From NCBI GenBank assembly GCA_963675135.1, contig OY776120.1, positions 13,358,001 to 13,422,000 of the forward strand: DNA of 64,000 nt, in the 5' to 3' direction. Below are positions 1-10,589 of this stretch, piece by piece. Made by a program: the position numbers and the translations under genes. Position 1 is the first letter of the stretch; each line of letters starts with the position of its first letter. This stretch comes from Galeopsis tetrahit. Lineage: Eukaryota > Streptophyta > Magnoliopsida > Lamiales > Lamiaceae. The notes below the pieces were generated by a model. The model saw only the letters and a program-made list of their open reading frames with translations. It had not been told where the DNA came from and ran no database searches.

Positions 1-1376
1 TGGTGTGCTGGCCCTTCTGAAAAGACTTCTTCTTGGCCTTGCCAAGAATACACAGCTCACAGAACTCCAGGTTCTTGAATGTCTTCTGGTGGAAAACTCC
101 CTTCTTGGATAACTCCATCAGACCTTTCTCTCCCACATGTGCTAGCCTCTTATGCCAAAGCATAGCATCATCAGAACTCATGATAACATCAGCAGCCCAT
201 GTGATTGTCTCACCAATTAAAGAATATAATCCATTTGACTTCTTCTCCCTTGCATCACTATTCTATCAACTTTGGTAACCAGCAAACATCCTCTTTCTGT
301 CTTGAATTCATAACCCAAAGCATTTAGTGTGCCAAGAGATATAAGATTTCTCTATAAATCTGGAACAAATCTGACATTGGTCAGGATCGCATGTTTATCA
401 TTAAACATCTTCACACTCACAATGTAAATTCCTCTCACAGTACAACTTTCATCATTACCCAACATAATTGATCATCCATTCATCATCTCAAGGTTTTGAA
501 ACCAAGATTTGATAGGAAACATGTGAAATGAACATCCAAAATCCAACACCCATTCATTAACAAGTTTGCTATTTGTTATGCTCATAACTTCAACACTCTC
601 ATATCCTTTTGCCTCTACTACATCAGCTTTAGCAGCATCAGTAGACTTCTTGTTCTCAGAATAATCTTTGATGAAATGTCCTTCTTTATGGCATTTCTAG
701 CAAGCTTTGTCCTTGACTACAAATCCATTCTTCTCCTGACCTGGTTTGGCATGGAACTTCTTGCCTTGCCCTTTCTTCTTGTCATTCTTAAGTTTGATAT
801 TAAGACCCTCAACTTGGTTCTTGGTCTTCTTGGTTTAGTTTGCCACATGTAAACTCTTAGTTTTCAGAATAGACAAGACAAGACCTCTTCGAATTTTGCC
901 TTACCCTCCTTCGTAATCAGCAAAACATCTTTGAAGTTATCATATGAAGGTGGCAGAGACTCCAAAAGTAGAAAAGACTTCTTTTGATCATCTAAGGTAA
1001 CTCCAACATTTTCAAGATCATCAGCTGCCTGCATGAACTCTATCAACTGCTCATCAAGGGTTTTATCACTCTGACATCTTGAAATTATTGAGCTTCCTTT
1101 CCATAAACATCTGATTTGACAAAGACTGTGTCAAATATAGATCATCAAGGGTCTCAAATACAGCAGCAACATCCTTCTCCTTCATAACTTCTCTGAAAAC
1201 ATTATCTCCCAAACTTAGAACAACATTGTTGTAAGCTTTTTCCATAAGCTCCTCCTTCTTGACCTGTCTGCGTCAGAAGCAAAAGGATCAATTGGAGTAA
1301 GGGCCTCTTTCAGCCCATGGTGTGATAGCAGAGTCTTCATCTTGGCTTTCCATAAATAAAAATCTGTCTTACCATT
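1..1376 (-). pseudogene. Element B gag-protease-preintegrase fragment
   Basis: Read on the minus strand, the order is gag (UBN2-type; an open stretch lies at 864-1046), a damaged CCHC knuckle near 665-715 (KCHKEGHF is clear, but an in-frame TAG sits two codons before it and the last Cys is changed), then a protease-like stretch near 490-545 reading WVLDFGCSFHM, and finally a pre-integrase zinc-finger region at 1-160 containing FCELCILGK. In copia proteases the catalytic triplet is normally DSG, so the Ser-to-Phe change together with stops marks a dead copy. The first gag codons are at 6912-6949, on the far side of element A. The domain order is standard for copia, and the left part is lost to the window edge. 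Confidence 0.8.
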
Positions 1377-2279
1377 TGTCAAGTTAATTCCGGTCAGTTA
1401 GACGTCTCCAACCAAGTAGAACACTTGAATATAGAAGAAATAACTGCTCTAGGATAGTAATTCAGAAAAGTAAGCAACGAGATAAATAACACACAAGAAT
1501 TTAAGTGGTTTGATCAAAGTGATCTACATCCACTGGACCAGACTAGTACTTCTTTGATTGATAAAGAATGTTTAAACACTCATTCACTCGGAATATGATA
1601 TTTCCTCACTTCACTCGTAAACTCACACAACTCAAAGATTACAAAACGTACACTCTAACATTCCAACCTTTACAATGTACACAAACAAGAGTTTATAAAG
1701 ACCAAAGGTAGTTGCTGCTGTTAGGAACTGTTTTGAGTAGTTATCAACCGTTTGCAACCGCTTGTAACAACCCATGTGCTCTGTTATTGCCCAACTGAAA
1801 ATGGTAGTTATGCCCTCAAGTTGTTGTAACAGTAAAACTGTTAGTTAAACTAACTAACTTCGAACCAGAAGACTTTTCCATAAAGATCAGATCACTACGT
1901 AGTGATCTGATACTCAACTCTTCTATTCTGTTGATCAAAAGCTAACTCTGCTGATAGACTCCATATTGTGCTGATATTTTACTGTGCTGATGTACTGATC
2001 TGATAGTACTGTGCTGAAGTACTGATCTTGGTACACTATGCTGAAGTGCTGATCTTGGTACACTCTGCTGAAGTACTGATATTGGTACACTCTGCTGAAG
2101 TACTGTGCTGATCCAGTACTGTGCTGATCTGACCAACTATGCTGAAATCTAAGCATCACCTCCTCAGCTGATTGAAACCATTCCACTCATCTGATTTCGG
2201 CCTAAGTCATCTTATGTGATCCTATTAGCTCACTACTCAATTAGTGTGCTGACTTTGATATTATGAGATAACACTCACA
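1377..2279 (-). repeat. Element A 3' LTR (903 bp)
   Basis: Direct repeat of 6173-6911. The part at 2000-2125 holds short imperfect tandem units of about 27 bp built on GCTGAAGTACTGATCTTGG, probably U3 enhancer-type repeats. This copy keeps about 137 bp (roughly 1803-1939) that the 5' LTR lacks. Confidence 0.92.
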
Positions 2280-2291
2280 ATTCTCCACATC
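2280..2291 (-). promoter_or_regulatory. Element A polypurine tract
   Basis: The minus strand reads GATGTGGAGAAT directly before the 3' LTR, the expected position of the plus-strand primer. It is a weak purine run but shared in form with element C at 40112-40124. Confidence 0.55.
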
Positions 2292-2464
2292 TGGCTCATA
2301 ATCGAACTAATCTCCACCAAAAAACAAAACACCAACACTATTCTCCTCAAAGAATAGCCTCCACTACTGATCTTCTGCCACAAGAACAGTAGCCTTCTCC
2401 TCAGAGGAATTAATGCAGTCCAATAAGTCTAAGACACAAGCCAAACTTCTCTTTTGGCAATGCC

Positions 2465-3148
2465 TTAGTGAACGCATATTGACCTCCATGATATAGTTGT
2501 ACCAAATAAGGTGAATACATACCCTGTTAAGGACTTTCTTGTGTCTGCATTGGCTGCATAGTCGACATCAACATATCCCACAAGTGCTTTTCCCTCATCT
2601 GATATCTTCTGAAATTTCAGACCTTTCTCAGCTGATCCTAGAACATATCTCATGACCCACTTAACTGTCTCCCAATGACTTAAACCTGGATCACTCATGT
2701 ATCTGCTGATTACACTCATTGCATGAGTTAAATCTGGTCTACAACACACCATAGCATACATTAAACTCCCTACTGCACTGGCATAAGGAACCTTACTCAT
2801 CTGAGCTCTTTCTTGGCTGTTCTTGGGACACATGTGATTTGATAGCTTCTGATGCTGACCAATTGGTGTAGAAACTGACTTAGCTTGATTAATCCTGAAT
2901 CTCTCTAACACCTTCCTCAGATAGGTAGGCTGACTAAGCTGAATTGCTCCCTCAACTCTACTGATCTCCATCCCAAGAATCACTTTAGCTTCACCAAGAT
3001 CTTTCATCTCAAACTCCCTTTTGAGAATCTCCTTAACCTGATTGATACTGTTAATAGACTCCCCTGCTATTAACATATCATCTACATACATCAGAAGATA
3101 GGTAATTGAACTCCCAACTCTCCTGAAGTAAACACAGATGGCATACAA
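2465..3148 (-). pseudogene. Element A C-terminal reverse transcriptase and partial RNase H
   Basis: Carries the RT catalytic motif LMYVDDMLIA near residue 20 and the first part of the copia RNase H (DVDYAANADTRKSLTGYVF). Sequence after SWRSI is missing. Compared with C, the stretch containing the STTEAEY-type motif and the DNQSA motif has been deleted, joining directly to the 3' untranslated part near 2465. Confidence 0.82.
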
Positions 3149-3199
3149 GCTTCTTGCAAAACCAGTTGAGCAAATGTACTCATCAAACCTTAAGTACCA

Positions 3200-4825
3200 T
3201 TATCTAGGGCTTTGTTTGAGGCCATAGAGTAGTTTTCTAAGTAAGCACACTTTGTCTTCTCCATCTTCTATGTCCAACCCTTCTGGTATTTTCATGTAGA
3301 TCTTCTCATCTAAAGTCCCATGAAGAAATGCTGTGGTCACATCCATCTGCAGCTCCAATTCATATTGAGCAACCATAGTCAACAAGATTCTGATGCTACA
3401 ACGCTTTACAACAGGTGAGAAGATTTCATTAAAGTCAATACATTCTTTCTGTGTAAATCCTTTAGCTACAAGCCTTGCCTTGTACCTAATCTTGCCACCT
3501 CTCTGAGCCTCCACATTCTTCTTGTAGATCCACTTACACCCAACAAGTTTCTTGTTCTTAGGCCTCTCAACAATCTCCCAAGTCTGGTTCTTGTTCAGAG
3601 ATAATAGTTCTTCCTCCATAGCAACTAACCACTTCTCTTTGTCATGGCAGTTTATGGCTTCTGTGTAAGTTTTAGGCTCCAAAGACTCCACCTCAAGAGC
3701 TGCACATAATGCAAATGATACTATATCAGCTTGACCATACCTCTGAGGTGGGTGGACTTCTCTTCTTGATCTGTCCCTAGTTAGCTGGTAGTCATGAAGA
3801 TCAGTATCACTATGAGTAGTCTCCTCCTCATCTGGATCAATCTGCTTTTCAGTTAGTGTTCTGATGTCCTCATGCTCCACCTCCACCCGTGTCTCATCTG
3901 GTTTGTTGTGTGCTGTACTGGAGCTTGCCTCCTCTTTCAATGGCATTCTATTCTCATCAAAAGTTACATCTCTGCTGATAATGCACTTCTGCACTCCAGC
4001 TTCTAGGCACCACAATCTGTATCCTTTCACACCTGAAGGATAACCTATGAACACACATTTCAAGGCTCGAGGCTCAAGCTTATCTTGCTTGACATGGGCA
4101 TATGCTGAACAACAATACACCTTCAAATTACTGTACTCAGCTGCATGACTAGACCATAACTCTTTTGGGGTTTTAAATTGCACAACTGAGGAAGGGCTTC
4201 TATTTATCAAATAGGCTGCTGTTGACACTGCTTCTCCCCAAAATACTTTAGGCAATCCAGAGCTGCTCAACATGCACCTAACTCTCTCAAACAAAGTCTG
4301 GTTCATTCTCTCAGCTACTCCATTCTGCTGAGGTGTACCTGGTACTGTTCTATGCCTCACTATACCCTTCTTCTTGTAGAAAACATTGAACTCTTCTGAT
4401 ATGAACTCCAGCCCATTATCAGTTCTCAAATTCTTGAGATTCTTTCCAGAGACATTCTCAACCTCAGTGAGCCATTCCTTAAACTTTTCAAATGCTTCTG
4501 ACTTGGATTTCAGGATAGTGATCCATACCTTTCTTGAGTAGTCATCTATGATAGACATGAAGTATCTCCCACCACTTCTGGTCTGATTCTTAGCTGGCCC
4601 CCATAAATCTGAATGGACATAGTCCAAAATTCCTTTGGTAGAATGTGAACTCTTTCCAAACTTCAATCTCTTGGATTTCCCAAGAATGCAGTGCTCACAC
4701 AAATCAAGCTTTGTGATCTTGTCACCACATAGCAATCCTTGCTTACTTAGCTCAAGTAGGCTCTTCTCTCCTACATGACCTAATCTTCTGTGCCACAACA
4801 TTGAGTTGTCTTGCACTCTTGCCAC
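3200..4825 (-). pseudogene. Element A integrase and N-terminal reverse transcriptase
   Basis: A 541-codon open frame. It opens with the pre-integrase zinc finger (LWHRRLGH...CEHCILGK, about residues 10-50) and continues with the integrase catalytic core (HSDLWGP, RTDNGLEF and the NGVAERMNQT glutamate, about residues 70-175), a linker, then the start of the reverse transcriptase (YKARLVAKGFTQ, about residue 450). It stops at a TAA where C has a Gln codon, just after LYGLKQSPR. The family is clear; the product would lack the RT catalytic YVDD. Confidence 0.85.
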
Positions 4826-4836
4826 ATCTGACCTGC

Positions 4837-5715
4837 CTATAACTGTTCCTCCCTTAAGAAAGTAGAGATCATTCCTTCTCTCACCTTTAAGAACAGTAAG
4901 CTTCCCCTTTCAAACTCTGAGCTCTCCATCTTTGACTGAAATTTATAGCCCATTGAATCCAGCATCCCAAGAGATATCAAATTTCTCTTGAGTTCAGGAA
5001 CATACCTGACCCTCTTGAGAATCCTCACTACTCCATCATACATCTTCAAGTGTACTGTACCTTCACCTTTGACTTTGCAAGTGTGATCATTCCCTAACAA
5101 CACAGAACCTCCATTGTGATCATTCCCTAACAACACAGAACCTCCATTCTGATGCTTAAAATCATGAAACCAATCTCTTCTTGGAGTCATGTGGAAAGAG
5201 CATCCTAAATCTAAAATCCAATCTTGATGTTCTGTAGTGGAAGTGATGGATAGGGACTGAGCTGACTCATAGCCCTTCTGCTCCTTATCCTCTTGGGTTT
5301 GATTTGTTTGATTCTTATCAACAGGGTTCTTGGGACCAGATTTTCTCATAAGCTGTTTGTACTTGAAACAAGTACTCTTATAGTGCCCAGGTTTGTTGCA
5401 GTGGTGGCACACTACTTCCCCTTGATTTGACACTACTGATTTTCCCTTATCAGCTCCCTTGGGTTGGCTAGAACCCTTCTTGGAGACAGACTTCTTCTGA
5501 CCTCCCTTGATTGCCAATCCTTCTCCACTGTTACTTTTATCTCCTTGAGATGTCTTATTGTGTAACAGCTTGGACTTGACAGCCAAGATCACATCCTCCA
5601 ATGTGATTGCCTCCTTTCTACCATACAAGATGGTGTCCTTTAGGATTTCAAAGGACTTAGGAAGAGCACTCAACAAGATCAGAGCCTTATCCTCTTCTTC
5701 AAGATTGACATCCAA
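4837..5715 (-). pseudogene. Element A gag C-terminal part and protease
   Basis: After the capsid end come a basic linker and the zinc knuckle CHHCNKPGHYKSTC (near residues 104-117), then a protease segment reading WILDLGCSFHM. The active-site triplet is DLG instead of DSG, as it still is in C. A 27-bp direct duplication (5100-5126 against 5073-5099) repeats NGGSVLLGNDH, absent from C. The frame then shifts near 4915, so the protein ends in unrelated residues before the pre-integrase domain. Confidence 0.8.
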
Positions 5716-5817
5716 ATTCTCCAGATCAACAAGTATCTTGTTGAACTCATCTAGCTGCTCCGTAATGGGTTTGTCATCTCACATTCTAAAGGCATACAAC
5801 TTCTGTTTCGAATAGAG

Positions 5818-6129
5818 TCAGTTAGCAAGAGTTTTCACCATATATAGCTTCTCAAGCTTATCCCAAACCTCCTTCGCTGACTTCTCTTTAGAAACCTCCC
5901 TCAAGACCTTATCTCCAAGGCAGAGTAGGATCGTGCTTCGAGCTTTTCTGAGCAACTTGCTCCTTTCAGCCGCAGCTGCTGCAGTTTCTTCTTCTGCAGT
6001 CTCTTCGGATTCTTCGAGGGCTTCGAATAATCCTTGCTGTTCAAGGAGGGCCTGCATCTTGACCTTCCACAGCCCAAAATCTCCCGTGCCTGTAAACTTC
6101 TCTATGTTGTACTTGGTAGAATTCTCCAT
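5818..6129 (-). pseudogene. Element A gag, N-terminal part
   Basis: The 103-codon frame starts MENSTKYNIEKF and contains the GDFGLWKVKM motif of plant copia Gag. It ends at a TGA where element C has CGA (Arg), a change expected from cytosine deamination. In-frame Gag sequence continues past the stop, and a second stop follows in the MVDDK segment seen in C. The product would be the N-terminal capsid region only. Confidence 0.8.
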
Positions 6130-6151
6130 CTTAGATCTGCACCTACTTCAG

Positions 6152-6170
6152 TTTCCCACAGACGGCGCCA
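6152..6170 (-). promoter_or_regulatory. Element A primer-binding site (tRNA-Lys-like)
   Basis: The minus strand reads TGGCGCCGTCTGTGGGAAA two bases inside the LTR. The complement would end in CCA and fits, from memory, the 3' end of a plant tRNA-Lys rather than the initiator-Met tRNA usual for copia. A tRNA database comparison would settle it. Confidence 0.65.
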
Positions 6171-6172
6171 AT

Positions 6173-6911
6173 TGTCAAGTTAATTTCGGTCAGTTAGACG
6201 TCTCCAACCAAGTAGAACACTTGAATATAGAAGAAATAACTGTTCTAGGATAGTAATTCAGAAAAGTAAGCAACGAGACAAATAACACACAAGAATTTAA
6301 GTGGTTCGATCAAAGTGATCTACATCCACTGGACCAGACTAGTACTTCTTTGATTGATAAAGAATGTTTAAACACTCATTCACTCGGAATATGATATTTC
6401 CTCACTTCACTCGTACACTCACACAACTCAAAGATTACAAAACGTACACTCTAACATTCCAACCTTTACAATGTACACAAACAAGAGTTTATAAAGACCA
6501 AAGGTAGTTGCTGCTGTTAGGAACTGTTTTGAGTAGTTATCAACCGTTTGCAACCGCTTGTAACAACCCATGTGCTCTGTTATTGCCCAACTGAAAATAG
6601 CTAACTCTGCTGATAGACTCCATACTGTGCTGATGTACTGATCTGATAGTACTGTGCTGAAGTACTGATCTTGGTATACTCTGCTGAAGTACTGATCTTG
6701 GTACACTCTGCTGAAGTACTGTGCTGACCCAGTACTGTGCTGATCCAGTACTGTGCTGATCTGACCAACTGTGCTGAAATCTAAGCATCACCTCCTCAGC
6801 TGATTGAAACCATTCCACTCATCTGATTTCGGCCTAAGTAATCTTATCTGATCCTATCAGCTCACTACTCACTTAGTATGCTGACTTTGAGATTATGAGA
6901 TAACACTCACA
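6173..6911 (-). repeat. Element A 5' LTR (739 bp)
   Basis: Direct repeat of 1377-2279, adjacent to the primer-binding site at 6152-6170. It is shorter because about 137 bp are missing at 6597-6599, plus smaller losses in the tandem U3 units at 6630-6760. Since both LTRs are copied from one template at insertion, the difference arose after insertion. Confidence 0.92.
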
Positions 6912-6949
6912 CCATTGAATTTCTCTATTTCCAACTTCATAAAACTCAT
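6912..6949 (-). pseudogene. Element B gag start
   Basis: The minus-strand ATG at 6947-6949 begins MSFMKLEIEKFNG, the kind of short opening seen in copia Gag proteins. The frame resumes at 1376 with a WKAKM motif once element A and one copy of its CCATT duplication are removed. This is the evidence that A landed inside the coding region of B. Confidence 0.8.
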
Positions 6950-6977
6950 TTCTTGATTCTTGACTTTATTTTTCTAC

Positions 6978-6996
6978 TTTCCCACAGATGGTGCCA
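6978..6996 (-). promoter_or_regulatory. Element B primer-binding site (tRNA-Lys-like)
   Basis: The minus strand reads TGGCACCATCTGTGGG, two bases (AT) inside the LTR. It differs from element A's site by two changes, both in former CpG positions, consistent with methyl-cytosine decay. Confidence 0.6.
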
Positions 6997-6998
6997 AT

Positions 6999-7595
6999 TG
7001 TTATGGAATTGTATTCACAAAGTAACTACTAACAAATGAAAAATCAAGATAACTAAAAACGCAAATAATTGAAACAAAATAAAGAACTCAAAGAAAAACA
7101 TGGGATTTACGTGGTTCGATCAAATGATCTACGTCCACGGAGGATAGAAGACTCTCTTCACTAAACACGAATGAAAGTTATAGATTACAGGTATACACAA
7201 AGTTTGATCTCTCTCTCAAAACTCTCAGTGCGTAACCCACAACCTATGCACTAGATGGTGTATATATAAATGTACAATGCATTGGATAACTGCCATTAAC
7301 CGACTAACAAACTAATAGAAACAACAGAAATAGCTAACTCCGAAAACTAAATATCAGCAGACTTGTCTCATTTGATTTGGGATCAGTTGAGTTGGCTTCA
7401 ACAGACTTGGACCCAACTGATCTGATCTAATCATCAGACAACTTGACTCAGGGAAGTTGTCCAAAACTCACATCAGATTAATTGACACCTAAACAACCTG
7501 TTAAACCTTATCAACTGAGTACACCTTATTCAATTTTGTTGAACTCCAAAATCAGACGACTAACTACTCTTCTGATAGAAAGAATCAGATTTACA
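6999..7595 (-). repeat. Element B 5' LTR
   Basis: Begins TGTTATGG next to the primer-binding site and probably ends TTTACA at 7595. It shares with the LTRs of A and C the stretch around 7110-7140 (a TGGTTCGATCAA core followed by a GATCTACGTCCAC core), so all three belong to related copia families. The outer boundary is uncertain by about 10 bp. Confidence 0.6.
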
Positions 7596-8254
7596 TTAAT
7601 GTAAACAGAAGCATTGGTTTAACTCATTTTATTTTATTTAGTTTGTTCACGTGTTCGTTCCCATAATTATTGTTTTTCAGTTTCACGATGGAGTTACCAC
7701 AAAAAAATTTAGAAGAGTGAGTCTATAATGAGAATTGAAAAAAAAAATGTAAACTGAAATGGAATATTAAAATTGAGAGCTGTTATTTTTTTAATGAATC
7801 ATGTCACCAAATTTAATCATAGGGAATGTATTTCTTATTATTTTAACAAAATAACAGAAAAATTAAATGCAAAATAAAATAAAATTTAACGATACTTTTA
7901 AAGGCTATACAAAATAAAATTACAAAAGAAAAGTTAGGCAAATGACAATATATACAGTATTCAAGTCAAGATATTCGCTTGTCTTATTTTTCAATTGAAA
8001 GATTTTATGGCTTCCACTCAAAAATCATAAATTGCTTCATTTCCTTGCAAGAAACGAAAGTTTGGAACTTGTCTTAATTTCCCATTTTAGGAAAAAAGAA
8101 AAGAAAAAGAGTTTGATGCAAAATGTTTTATCACTCTCTCAACCACAATTCTTCGAAATCGATAGTTAAACGAATTAAAGTTGCCTAGCGATTTTTTTTT
8201 TCTATACAATTTTGCAGGTGTGTATTTTTTAATTTCCACATCATTAATTAACTA
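7596..8254. other. AT-rich spacer
   Basis: No coding frame, RNA gene or clear repeat seen. Several short A/T runs only. Confidence 0.5.
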
Positions 8255-8492
8255 CTCCCCGTCCACAAAATGTATGTCCAGTCCTATTTTATTTCCTCCA
8301 CAAAAAATATATTCATTTTATTTAAATAGTTAACTTTTAAATATTTTTTCTACCTTACTAACAAAGTTAATAATCTATTGACAATATCATTTTTTTTTAC
8401 CTATATCTACTTTATATATTGAAATATAAATTATTCTTAAAACTTGTGTCCAACCAAGGAGACATACATACCAATTTAGTGGACGAAGTGAG
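8255..8492. mobile_element. Stowaway-type MITE, worn
   Basis: The left end TACTCCCCGTCCACAAAAT matches, in inverted form, the right end around 8476-8494 (GTGGACGAAGTGAGTG). The ends resemble the common plant Stowaway terminus CTCCCTCCGTCC and a TA is present on the left. The right TA has changed to TG. Confidence 0.55.
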
Positions 8493-8652
8493 TGGGTGTT
8501 TGCAAACTCTATAAACAACTTAGAAATACTTCTCAAAAGTTAAAGTCGTGAGAGGAGACATACCAATTTAGTGGACAAAGTGAGTGGGTGTTTGCAAACT
8601 CTATAAACAACTTAGAAACACTTCTCAAAAGTTAAAGTCGTAAGAGGACAGC
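8469..8652. repeat. Two tandem 92-bp units
   Basis: The stretch starting TACCAATTTAGTGGAC at 8469 repeats at 8561 with only a few changes. The first unit includes the right end of the MITE at 8255-8492, so the duplication arose after that insertion. Confidence 0.9.
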
Positions 8653-9462
8653 TTTAAAAAAAAAAGTGATTCTATCTCTCCCACTTGAATTTGCAAACAC
8701 TCACCGAGTACTTTTTATATATATATGTTTGTGTGTGTGTGTCTGTTATCTATATATCCAACCTTATTATCTTTTTTATTTATTAAAATAAGCACGATAA
8801 AATGTACATGTACGAACCGCGTGTAAAATGTGCATGCACAAATCGTGCATACAAGTTACACGAAAGGTGTACGTACACAAAATGTGTACATACAAAATTA
8901 TACAATTTGTATTCTACACATAATATCTACCTATAAAAATATCAATAGAAAATATGCAACACGCGTTGTGTTACTAATATTTATATTGTGTATAATATGG
9001 TAATTTACTATATGTACTTATTTTAATTAGCTCTACTTTTCTTGTTCGCCTCATATCTAAAATTTATCACATGTCATTTTATTATCTTTCAAAACTCATG
9101 TCTATTAAAATTTAATAATTTAATAAATATAAAACTCTAATTCAACAAAATTTGGTAATTGAAAAAATATTCTAAAAAAATTAATACTTATAAAAATAAT
9201 GTTAAAAAATATAAAAATACATTTTTCACCTTTAAACAATGTAATTTAGCAAAAAAAACAAAATAAATTGTCTATCATGGTCAAATCAGACTTTTAGTCA
9301 ACACCGCCTAAATAGTAGGTCTAGCGTAGGTTTACATCATAGATTATGAATTGACCGACCCTCTCAACTCTAATTATTTCCTTTTTGGGTACACGAATTG
9401 AAATCCTTCATCAACCTCCATAAAGTCTATAATTATGCTAATAATAAATCATTAGTAATACT
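8653..9462. other. AT-rich spacer
   Basis: Contains a short TA/GT run at 8717-8743 and a region (8800-8900) with repeated GTGTACGTACA-like words. No gene seen. Confidence 0.5.
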
Positions 9463-9679
9463 CACATTATCCACCAAAAAAGTATATTCATATTTTTTAT
9501 TTGTATGTTCATTAAAAATATATTTATTTTCTTTTAAAAACCCTTATTGGACAGAATAAGCATGAAATTTATATATTTTTTTTCTTATAACAATCCTTCA
9601 ACATCATTACTTTATATATATTTTTTAAAAATTTATACCTAAAAATATGAACATATTTTAGTGGACAGAATAAGCATAA

Positions 9680-9680
<1 letters not shown>
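9463..9680. mobile_element. Possible Stowaway-like MITE
   Basis: TCCACCAAAAAAGTATATTCATAT near the left end matches in inverted form the right end ATATGAACATATTTTAGTGGA. A phrase GGACAGAATAAGCAT also appears inside at 9549 and again at 9663, suggesting a second partial copy. Target duplication is not clear. Confidence 0.4.
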
Positions 9681-9683
<3 letters not shown>

Positions 9684-9726
<43 letters not shown>

Positions 9727-9737
9727 AATTTTTTTTG
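9684..9737. repeat. (AT)n then poly-T microsatellite
   Basis: A run of about 26 bases of alternating AT is followed by about 16 T and further T-rich sequence. Confidence 0.95.
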
Positions 9738-10386
9738 ACACCTAAGACACGAATACAGAGACACTAGCTATTAAGAAAATGAAGTTATAATAAGCCCATT
9801 CCACACGTTATGTTGTAGATTTTAGAAAAAAAGTCACGTAGTTATAGTTTTTAAATTCTTAACTCTTCACTTTGTTTTTTTGTTTCCATCACATGATGTT
9901 CATATTCTTTGAACACAAGTTGCTTTCTTGCAACAAATTAAATTAAATGAACTTAAACAACAATCGAGATGAATGATATCACAACCATGACGTCTCTCTA
10001 TCTCTCTCTCAATAATATATACCTCACTTAAACAAATAAGCATAATGTGGCAAGAATAATTTGATTAAAGCCCCTAACCGAGGAATTAGGCGTAGAAAAC
10101 GAATTCACTTTGAGACCACAACAAACCGAATTTCCCCAACTAAATCATTTAAATGTATACATAATTGAAGATAATAGAATAAGTAATAAATTAATAGAAA
10201 AAAAGGAACTAATTATGGACAATTAATTATTAGTTTAATTAATCAAGATTGATGACAGCTTCCTTAAAAAAAATTAAACAAAATTTTGTTTTAAACAATC
10301 TCATTTATAAAGTGGAGTCTAATTTATTATATTTATATCACTTATAAATTTATGGAGTCCAAAAAATTCTATGATGAACTCGCTAT
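9738..10386. other. AT-rich spacer
   Basis: No gene or repeat structure recognised. Confidence 0.5.
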
Positions 10387-10389
10387 ATT

Positions 10390-10586
10390 CACTACAAGAA
10401 AACTGACTTTTAGTGACAGTATCCTCTCACTATTGTTTCTCTAGCTAAAAGTGTTTAGTGACAGAAATTTGAGAATTAATTACAAGATCTCTCACTAAAA
10501 GTCAATTACCGTCACTAAAGACTTTTATAGCTAGAGAAGCTATAATGACAGGAATTCTGTCACTAAAAGTCATTTTTCTTGTAGTG
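10390..10586. mobile_element. 197-bp CACTA-type miniature element, TSD ATT
   Basis: Starts CACTACAAGAAAA and ends with the inverse, TTTTTCTTGTAGTG. A 3-bp duplication ATT flanks it (10387-10389 and 10587-10589), as expected for the CACTA (En/Spm) superfamily. Inside, words such as CTTTTAGTGACAG recur in both orientations, like subterminal transposase-binding repeats. It has no coding capacity and would need a transposase supplied from elsewhere. Confidence 0.88.
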
Positions 10587-10589
10587 ATT

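Larger units (their letters stand above)
1377..6911 (-). mobile_element. Copia retrotransposon A, two LTRs, TSD CCATT
   Basis: A 5.5-kb Ty1/copia element on the minus strand. Both LTRs run TGTCAAG...ACTCACA on the + strand, and CCATT is found directly outside each end (1372-1376 and 6912-6916). The order from the right is LTR, primer-binding site, gag, protease, integrase, reverse transcriptase, a truncated RNase H, polypurine tract, LTR. Its proteins closely resemble those of element C, so the two are members of one lineage (Tork-like by Gag, protease and integrase motifs; the lineage is inference). The coding region has in-frame stops near 5822 and 5779, a frameshift near 4915, a stop near 3199, and a deletion that removes the C-terminal RNase H. 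It cannot move by itself. Confidence 0.93.
1..7595 (-). mobile_element. Copia retrotransposon B, 5' part, split by element A
   Basis: This is a Ty1/copia LTR retrotransposon read right to left. Its 5' LTR lies at 6999-7595, followed by a primer-binding site, the gag start at 6949, and gag-protease-integrase sequence at 1376-1. The left edge of the window cuts it inside the pre-integrase domain, so RT, RNase H and the 3' LTR are not visible. Element A (1377-6911) interrupts its gag codons just after the start; removing A and one copy of the CCATT duplication rejoins the gag frame. Stops and a changed protease site show it is dead. The outer LTR end near 7595 is judged only from the TG...CA rule, because the partner LTR is outside the window. 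Confidence 0.85.

Noticed and set aside
1935..2186. Short repetitive peptides (QYFSRVYQD type)
   Set aside because: These are translations of the tandem U3 units in the LTRs of A, seen again at 6428-6818.
8700..8900. CRISPR-like or satellite array
   Set aside because: The repeated GTGTACGTACA words are too short and irregular, and the genome is a plant's.
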